Assembly: GCF_029962835.1 (NCBI RefSeq)
Contig: NC_080573.1
Span: 30,745,001 to 30,809,000 of the forward strand
Source of the DNA: Magnolia sinica
Lineage: Eukaryota > Streptophyta > Magnoliopsida > Magnoliales > Magnoliaceae
DNA: 64,000 nucleotides
Direction: 5' to 3'
In this document: piece after piece, positions 57,555-64,000 of the stretch
Layout of the letters: each line of letters starts with the position of its first letter
Position numbering within the stretch: position 1 is the stretch's first letter
Program-made: the position numbers and the translations under genes
The notes under the pieces: model-generated
The model's database searches: none
What the model was told of the DNA's origin: nothing
Seen by the model: the letters and a program-made list of their open reading frames with translations, nothing else

Positions 57555-58541
57555 ATGGCCCACCCCATCCACGAAGCAACAGAGCACAGCCCTTTTGGTG
57601 ACCTCACAAAGGAAGAATTCTGCAGAAAACACCATGTCCAAAACAAAGAAAGCTTCATGATCAACAAGCAAGGCATGAAGATCTTCACCCAATCATGGTG
57701 GCCTGATTCACCAGCCCAGCTCAAGGGGATCGTGGCCATGATCCACGGCTACACAGATGAATCCAGCTCGATCATTCAGCTCACCGCCATGGCCATTGCA
57801 AAACTCGGCTTTTACGTGTGTGCACTCGACCTCCCAGGCCATGGCTACTCAGATGGCACACGTGGACACATCCCAGACATCAACGTAGTAGTGGACGACT
57901 GCATTCAGCTCTTCGATTCGGTTCGCATGGCCCACCCAAATCTCCCTGCATTCATATATGGTGAATCACTAGGTGGGGCTATTTCAATATTTGTTTGTCT
58001 CAGGCAGAAGAGAGAATGGAACGGTTTGATCTTGAATGGAGCAATGTGTGGGGTTTCCCAGAAGTTTTTGCCGCCATGGCCACTCACCGAGCTACTTCCA
58101 ATCGTAGCCTTCTTCTTACCAACATGGCGGGCCGTCATCACAAGATCGTTGGCGACGCGCTCGTATAAGGAGGAGTGGAAGCGGAAATTGTTTGCAAGGA
58201 GTCCGAACCGTTTAAGCTCGAGCCGTCCAACGACTGCTACTGCACTTGAGTTCTTAAGGCTGTGTAATGAGATAGAGAGGAGATGCAATGAGTTGGAGAT
58301 TGCTTTGTTGGTTTTGCATGGGGAGGATGATACGGTTTGCGATCCAAGCTCGGCGAAGCTGGTGTATGAGATGGCTAGGAGCAAGGACAAGACGCTGGAG
58401 ATATTCCCTGGCATGTGGCATCAGCTGATTGGAGAGCCTGAGGATGGCGTCGAGCTGGCATTTGGGACCATCTTCTCTTGGCTTCAAGATCGAGCTGATA
58501 AAGGCAAGAGTATCAATGGTAGCATTCATGGAGAAATCTAG
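57555..58541 (+). CDS. Monoacylglycerol lipase / caffeoylshikimate esterase-like alpha/beta hydrolase
   Basis: Intact, intronless 328-residue protein; a typical length for plant MAGL/CSE proteins. It is a serine hydrolase of the Hydrolase_4 / lysophospholipase family; relatives cleave monoacylglycerols, lysophospholipids or caffeoyl shikimate (lignin pathway). Visible features: oxyanion-hole HGYTDES at 64-70; LDLPGHGYSDGTRG at 91-104; nucleophile elbow GESLGG with Ser138; LHGEDDTVCDP with probable catalytic Asp259; GMWHQLIGEP with His289. The Asp-His spacing of 30 equals that of human MGL. No signal peptide; probably soluble or peripheral, cytosolic. The start context CACCAAATGG is good, and an N-terminal KEEF...NKESFMINKQGMKIFTQSW segment is typical of the family, supporting this ATG. 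The codon use looks normal and GC-richer than the surroundings. It is the only complete host gene in the window. Exact substrate cannot be told. Confidence 0.93.
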   Translation: MAHPIHEATEHSPFGDLTKEEFCRKHHVQNKESFMINKQGMKIFTQSWWPDSPAQLKGIVAMIHGYTDESSSIIQLTAMAIAKLGFYVCALDLPGHGYSDGTRGHIPDINVVVDDCIQLFDSVRMAHPNLPAFIYGESLGGAISIFVCLRQKREWNGLILNGAMCGVSQKFLPPWPLTELLPIVAFFLPTWRAVITRSLATRSYKEEWKRKLFARSPNRLSSSRPTTATALEFLRLCNEIERRCNELEIALLVLHGEDDTVCDPSSAKLVYEMARSKDKTLEIFPGMWHQLIGEPEDGVELAFGTIFSWLQDRADKGKSINGSIHGEI

Positions 58542-59172
58542 AAGCGTGTGTTTATTTTAAGGAGATCTGTTTTAGTGCTGATATTTATAAAAATAAAAAA
58601 TGTCTCTAAATTTTATCTTTTGATTTGATTACTTTAAATGTTGTTTTTCATAGTGAAGAATGGTAAAGGTGTTGGTTATGATGAGATTTTATTCATGTGG
58701 AAGAAAAATACTCTTTCAAATTGTATGCTTTATCTTTGATTTATTTTCTCTTTTTAACTTATATTACTTTTGAGTGTGGTTTTCTGCTGCAAGGGTGTTC
58801 AATCACTACTGTTTTCTGGAGTATGCTCTACCTGATAATTGGATCTTCTTAATGGTGAGGCACTCAATTAGTACCGCACTTTTCTTGGGTTTTCTTAAGG
58901 TCATCAACCTGTAACCTAATTTGAAAATAGGGAAATTGACCGTACTCGCCTCAAAGTTTGGGCAAATTACCTCGATCGCTACGACATTCCATATATTCCC
59001 TAAAGGGCCTTCTCACAGCTTTTGGAGATTGTTTCGGATGAAAATGCCCTTGACCTTGGTTCAGGACTTGTGCGGTCTTGGAGTGAAGCGGAAGTCACCC
59101 GCTATCGCAACCCCCGAGAAACGGACGGATCGACTACTCCCTGGGACACCGGCCATTGGCTAGTGCCCGGCG
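58542..59172. other. 3' flank of the esterase gene
   Basis: AT-rich 3' region with AAAATAAAAAATG-type possible polyadenylation signals at about 58590. From about 58921 it becomes repeat-like (GGGAAATTGACCGTACTCGC). No gene. Confidence 0.45.
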
Positions 59173-59454
59173 TTCTATGGGCCCCACCACCACGTACATG
59201 TTTCATCCATGTCGTCCATATATTTCTCCAAATCATTTTATGATAGGAGACCAAAAACGAGCATAATCCAATCACGGTGGGCCTTACGAGGATTTTAACG
59301 GTGGATATCCAATAATAATAATTTTCCCGTAGTGTGGTCCACCGGAGAGTTATATCACTCTTGTTTTTCGGTTCAAGCCATAAAATGATATTTTAAACTA
59401 GATGAACGGCCTGGACAAAGCACATACATCATGGTGGGGCCCACAGACCACCGA
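59173..59454. repeat. Foldback MITE, near complete (about 280 bp)
   Basis: Left arm TATGGGCCCCACCACCACGTACATG...TCCATGTCGTCCAT and right arm ATGAACGGCCTGGACAAAGC...ACATCATGGTGGGGCCCACA are inverted copies. Inner AATCATTTTATG and CATAAAATGATATT also mirror each other. Confidence 0.78.
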
Positions 59455-59999
59455 TCACCTGCACCACGAGCTTCGGAAGAGGCAAATGTCGCACTTATGT
59501 ACATTTGAAAGACCCTCTCCTTCCTCCCCTTTTGTTTTCCTAGAGAAGCTAAGATCTAAGGACCAACAGCCAGAGAGTGACGTTGTTTCTCCTTATCGTT
59601 TCGCTCGTTTGAAAGCCTCTTCCACTACGAGGTTTGTATTTAATTTTATTTCAACTGTAGGTAGGCATTTGCCATGGTAAAGGAAGGACAGAGTCAAGAA
59701 GCCGAGGGTTCTTTGGTGGTCACGCGAAACAAGCCAATCCGTAGGGCACACCTTGATCAAATCTCTACCATTGGATGGTAGACAACCATGGCATCATGTT
59801 TATGACGGTATTTGGATCGTGGCTGCTACTTGTCACGTCTGCGGTTGTCAGCTATTATGGGTCGTGCTCGTCCGGGATATGGTACTGGATACAACTACGA
59901 CCTAGTGTGATTTATTACCACGACCCAACGTGTATGACAACCACGATCCACTGTGCTTTATTACCATAAGATTATGACCCAGTGTACTTCATTACCTTA
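59455..59999 (+). other. Left part of the MULE-like region, no clear gene
   Basis: Contains a short frame starting ATGGTAAAGGAAGGACAG at 59673 and a first group of GACCCA(A/G)TGTG/ATGACAACCACGATCCA motifs at 59880-59995. No domain seen. Confidence 0.35.
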
Positions 60000-60360
60000 A
60001 GCTTACGAAAACTGTATCGGTTGAATTCGATTTGATAATTTAAGTTGTGTACGGTGATGCAACTCGGAAGTGTATCACCGCACGGGGAATGACCGATGTA
60101 GTGAATCTAAGAGAAATGAAGTGTACATGCGGTCAGTTTACACAGTGCTTCATATGACACAATAGGACATTTCAGACAAAGTGAAGGTTTTATTTGAGAA
60201 TATGAAGCCTTCAGAAATTAGAAGATCTGATGGGAGACTCAAAAAGTTTTGAATTACATCCCAGCGAGAAGATAGGCCAACACCCAGATGCTCAAGGTGC
60301 AAACGAATAGGTCACAATCGGCATCGAGACACCTTCGTCCCTGCTGGCAGAGGATAAGGT
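60000..60360 (+). pseudogene. C-terminal remnant of a Mutator-like (MULE) transposase
   Basis: The plus strand carries, in broken frames, VNLREMKCTCGQFTQ (SWIM zinc-finger style CxC...) at about 60095-60140 and, further on, RPTPRCSRCKRIGHNRHRD (CCHC zinc knuckle with the family's CSxCxxxGHNRxxC form) at about 60268-60330. These two motifs in this order are the tail of MURA/MULE transposases. A TGA after QCFI and another before the LHPSEKIG stretch interrupt the frame, and the last Cys of the knuckle is replaced (HRD). The catalytic MULE domain is not visible upstream. Confidence 0.66.
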
Positions 60361-60489
60361 TGAGACTGGTGATGACTTATTATTTTTTTATTGCTTGTGA
60401 TAATGTAATGTGAACTGTAATATATATACTTATTATTTATTGATTCATTAACTTTGGTGCATGTTAACCACTTTCCAATATGTATGCTA

Positions 60490-61620
60490 ATCACGATCTG
60501 TTGTGCATTTGAACCACGACCCATATGAGAAAACGTGAACTTAACAACGAGTCATGGTTGTCATGGCAATACGATCGTGATTGAAATGTTAAATAGGTTG
60601 TCTTGCTCATTAGGTCATAGTTGTCAGTGTCGAATCAATAAGGACGACAACCACAATCCATTACAACTGTGACCACGACCCATTTAACATTACAGTCACA
60701 TCCCATATCAACTACGACCAATGATTCACGTATACCACGACCCATATAACACGACAACATTAACCCACATATCATTCCAGTCAGGGTCCATGTATCATGA
60801 CAACCATGACTTATATAACCTCACAACCCTTACCTATATACAATGACAGTGGGGACCCATGGATTATGACAAACACGACCCAATGTGGATGATAATCAAG
60901 AGCTTTTATGCATATGAACCACCAACTCAAAGATCGGAATAATCTACATAACATAGGTCGTGGTTTTCATGATATATGGATCGTAGTTATCATGATAATC
61001 GGTCGTGCTTTACTCAGTGTCATGGTTGTCAACAACGATCCGGTACAGATGATAACCACGATCTATTACAAATATGACAACCACGACGCATTCGAATCAT
61101 CAACCACGATCTATGCAACACGACAACCACGACCTATATAACATAACAACCATGAATCCATATCAAATGACAACTACGGTCAATGCTTCACATCAACCAC
61201 AAACCATATAACATGACAACCAGGATCCATATTTCATGATAATCACGACCTATAAAACATTACAACCGCGATCCATATTCCAGTCCGATGTGAAATGTCT
61301 TATTCTGGTTTCCAGGCAAACAAACTCGATATTTTGTAACATGACAATAGGGATCCATATAACATGACAACAACGATCCATAAAACATGAAAACCACGAT
61401 CCATATAACATGACAACAATGATCCGTAAAATACGACAACAACGATCCATAAAGCATAAAGACCACGACCCATAGCAACCGACACCACAATCAATGTAAC
61501 TTTGACAACCTACGATCCATATTTCATAACAACCACAATCCATTTTACATGAAAACCACGATTAAAAAAAAATTAAAAATAGAAAGAGTCAACAACGATC
61601 CTTTACCTCGATCGTGTATT
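60490..61620. repeat. Degenerate ~24-bp array with inverted units
   Basis: Motif ACATGACAACCACGATCCAT and its reverse complement ATGGATCGTGGTTGTCATGT recur dozens of times, with CC(A/G)TATAACATGAC linkers. The plus-sense form dominates at 60640-60880 and 61040-61560; reverse forms cluster at about 60540-60625, 60955-61030 and 61610-61680. Periodicity is clearest at 61310-61450. Confidence 0.82.
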
Positions 61621-61679
61621 GACAACGTGAAGGATCGTGGTTGTCATCTACGAAGTGTCGTGGTTATCATTGTGCAAAG

Positions 61680-62460
61680 TAGGGATGACTTTGATCAAGT
61701 TGTGACAACGAAAGCCCTCACCATATCTAGTTTGAAGCCCAAGTCTCTGGCACACATCTCTGTATCGTGGTTATAATGTTATATGGGTCATGGTGTTAAT
61801 GTTTGATGGGTCATAGTTGACATGACGATATATATCGTGATTGTCATTGTATATATATCACGTAGTTAATCACACCGACATTAATGGTTAGAAGGTGTCG
61901 AGAACTACGTGGGTCGTACAACCACCTGATAAAACTCATTATTTAATGCCTTTATATACATACATTACATATGATGGTCAGTTTAGATAACATTTATATA
62001 TATGACCATGGACCCCATATATCATTGTTTGTACCGAATTAATATGTCGTGCTAAAGGTGGGAAGTTTGCTTAGGCCTGGTTGGCTGGGCAAATTGGATA
62101 GGATGGGATGGTATTAATATGTCATGCTAAATGCAGAACATCTATCGTGGATCATCTGGTTCAAGTCTATGGGCCCATCATAAATCGAATCTAATCCGTT
62201 GGAATTGTGCATGGATGATGGAATCCTTCGAACAATTTTTTACTGACATATATCGAGCCATTAGTGGTCCACACTACATAAAGATGACAAATTATAGGCT
62301 TTTATGGAAACTATTGGTTGAACTGTTGTGGTCCATTAGATTCGAATATTTTCACCATTCTTTGGGTTTCTTGATGTTAAAAATTAAATGGACGATGCGG
62401 ATCAGAGAAAAGGCACTTCGATGTGACTTACGAAACACCAACTATAACTTGGACACTTAT
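61680..62460. other. Spacer in the MULE-like region
   Basis: No gene supported. It includes a MITE-like start near 62070 (TAGGCCTGGTTGGCTGGGCA) and GGTCCATTAGATTCGAATATT sequence. Confidence 0.4.
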
Positions 62461-62720
62461 GGATGCTTTTATGGACGTATACGATTACATCCCAAACGCA
62501 GAACATCAACGGACGTTTTTACGGACGCTTATGATTTCGTTCCAAACACAAAACATCAACAGACGCTTTAACGGACGCTTACGATTCCAAACGCGGAACA
62601 TCAACGGACGCTTACGATTCCAAACGTAGACCATCAATGGATGCTTACGATTCCAAACGCAGACCATCAACAGACACTTTTACGAACGCTTACGATTCTA
62701 AATGCAAAACTTCAACTACT
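62461..62720. repeat. ~30-bp minisatellite, about seven to eight units
   Basis: Units of the form ACGGACGCTTACGATTCCAA then ACGCAGAACATCA repeat with small length differences. In one frame it gives repeated (N/D)(I/E)xxR(L/R)RFQT peptides, but there is no evidence that it is translated. Confidence 0.8.
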
Positions 62721-62962
62721 TATCCCCATACAGAACACCGACTATATATTGAAGCTTCTTCTCTAGGACCCCTTCACTTTTTATCCCTAACCCTTTTCCT
62801 TTTTTTTATTAATTGGTTTTGAATATTCTTTACTGGGCCCCTCCATCATCCCTCAGCGAGTACATCTGCAAGTTCAGTGCAGCTCAATATAAATGGCGAA
62901 GTAAGGTAATGGTTGATAGGGATGGTGTACGGTGGTTATTATGTTATGTGGGTCGTGGCTGT

Positions 62963-63400
62963 GAACCATGACCCAATGTATATGACTATAACAATATGTA
63001 TAGCATGACAATCATGATCGTTGTTGTGATCGGTGTTGATATGCCAAATGGATCGTGGTTGACAGGGTCAGTGTATCATGGCCCACGTGTTATGTGGGTC
63101 ATCGCTTTGAACCATGACTCAACGTAGATGACATCAACGATATGTATGGCATGACAACCACGATCATGGTTGTGATCGTTGTTTGTTGCATAATGGGTCG
63201 TAGTTGACAGTTGAACTAGATCATGGATCACATCTTCTATGGGTCATGCCTGTGAACCACGATTCAATGTAGACGACAACAACGATCTGTATGCCATAAC
63301 AACCACAATCGTTGTCACGATCATGGTTGGTTTGCCTAATGGATCGTTGGTGACAGGCACATAGATGACATCAATGAACCCTGTAGCACGATTGTCAACC
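62963..63400. repeat. ~145-bp higher-order tandem repeat, three units
   Basis: Unit starts GAACCATGACCCAATGT at 62963, GAACCATGACTCAACGT at 63109 and GAACCACGATTCAATGT at 63254. Each unit contains both plus- and minus-sense copies of the GACAACCACGATC motif seen at 60490-61620, so each can fold into a hairpin. Confidence 0.8.
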
Positions 63401-63548
63401 ACGACCTAACACAAATGACAACCAAGATCTAGCGTAGATGACAACAACGATCTATGTAGCATGATAACCACATTCCTTTAGAACTCATTATAAACACGAC
63501 CCTTCGTGGATTTCAATCCCGATCCACTGTGTAGTACAATTACGACCC

Positions 63549-64000
63549 ATGTTAGATATTGCAAGACCATCCTACTTTATATTAATTAACAATCCACGAC
63601 CATATTGGAATGCAGGTCGAAATAAGCCAACCATGACCACATGCTTAGACTTTGAAAAGGCACGGGTCTCTCCCAAGTGCTCCGTCCGTTTTTTGAAAGT
63701 TTTGGTTGAAGATATGGAGAAGAAACCTGATAGAAAGAAACTATTTAGAGACACCTGTTTTGGATTTCTGCTAGACTTTCCACTGGCCGAGTGGATGGCA
63801 CAGTCTCAGATCATGTATTGCCTGATGCAAAGGCATGTTGGTGATCTGAAATTCAATGTTCAAGGCACCAATATAAGATTTACAGAGCTCGATTTTGCAC
63901 TAATAATGGGTCTTAAGTTTGGACCACTTAGCATCGATGGTGGCGGTTGTGTCGACGCCAGAAGAGCAGAGGCAGGAAAAGGCATTAGGGAGACCTACCT
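63549..64000 (+). CDS. DUF1985-domain protein (Ulp1-linked, KI-MULE type), 5' part
   Basis: An open frame of 150 codons from ATG at 63549 to the window's edge, with no stop. Residues about 65-125 contain KLFRDTCFGFLLDFP, SQIMYCLMQRHV and NIRFTELDFALIMGLKFG, the layout of DUF1985 (FxxTCFGxLLDxP...LLxRxV...xRFxxxEFALIxGL). In plants this domain usually sits in front of a Ulp1-like SUMO protease (C48) domain in genes carried by Mutator-like elements (Kaonashi type), which would lie right of the window. The preceding MULE transposase tail on the same strand supports that reading. The first ~30 residues come from the edge of the repeat array (the MLDIARPSYF start is in array-like DNA), so the true start may be a later Met (M29 or M56) or an upstream exon. 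It could also be a host gene derived from such an element. Confidence 0.7.
   Translation, partial: MLDIARPSYFILINNPRPYWNAGRNKPTMTTCLDFEKARVSPKCSVRFLKVLVEDMEKKPDRKKLFRDTCFGFLLDFPLAEWMAQSQIMYCLMQRHVGDLKFNVQGTNIRFTELDFALIMGLKFGPLSIDGGGCVDARRAEAGKGIRETY

Noticed and set aside
57905-58414. 169-codon ORF antisense to the esterase gene
   Set aside because: A shadow of the real coding sequence on the other strand; no recognisable domain.
1-64000. CRISPR arrays, rRNA or tRNA genes, bacterial-type operons
   Set aside because: None seen; the direct repeats present are minisatellites, duplications and transposon subterminal repeats without CRISPR-like unique spacers of fixed length.

Overview
All calls were made by eye from the sequence; no searches were run. 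The window is plant nuclear DNA, AT-rich and packed with nested transposable elements. Foldback MITEs built on GGGCCCACCATGATG..., a terpene-synthase exon and the overall repeat style suggest a woody angiosperm, perhaps a magnoliid (low confidence). Only one host gene looks complete: an intronless monoacylglycerol-lipase / caffeoylshikimate-esterase-like gene at 57555-58541 (+).

Layout. 1-17768 reads as the interior and right end of a large CACTA (En/Spm) DNA transposon. It has a TNP1-like (Transposase_24) gene and a broken TNP2 gene on the minus strand, a terminus ending GTAGTG at 17768, and single exons of unrelated host genes scattered around the transposon genes, all on the minus strand: VPS2/CHMP2, terpene synthase, mitochondrial dicarboxylate carrier and SelO. 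Unassigned exon-like blocks also occur. The terminus abuts LTR unit A (17769-21476) at a CAT that is continuous in the two sister LTRs, so this CACTA landed in an old LTR; its left end is not in the window. 21477-~23331 is the 3' end and 3' LTR of a Ty3/gypsy element. 23332-28660 appears to be the inside and right end of a second CACTA, with exons of a P4-ATPase, a NAC factor and an ABCC transporter, all on the plus strand. This second CACTA sits in the 3' part of a broken Ty1/copia element (28661-40374, minus strand), whose gag region also holds LTR unit B (34571-38470). 44140-54221 is a decayed plus-strand Ty3/gypsy element. It is split by LTR unit C (45481-51964, 5-bp target duplication CACAT), which is itself split by a copia-type solo LTR (49490-51515, target duplication ATATT).

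The right part carries MITEs, microsatellites, the esterase gene and, from about 59.7 kb, a Mutator-like (MULE) region. That region has a SWIM/zinc-knuckle transposase tail, three kinds of tandem array, and an ORF with a DUF1985 domain, of the kind linked to Ulp1 proteases in Kaonashi-type MULEs, running off the right edge.

The most interesting signal is the pair of CACTA ends, each accompanied by a series of unrelated host exons with splice sites and reading frames mostly preserved: Pack-CACTA-style exon collecting, seen twice independently. A second is the in-frame amplification of an exon inside the TNP1-like gene.
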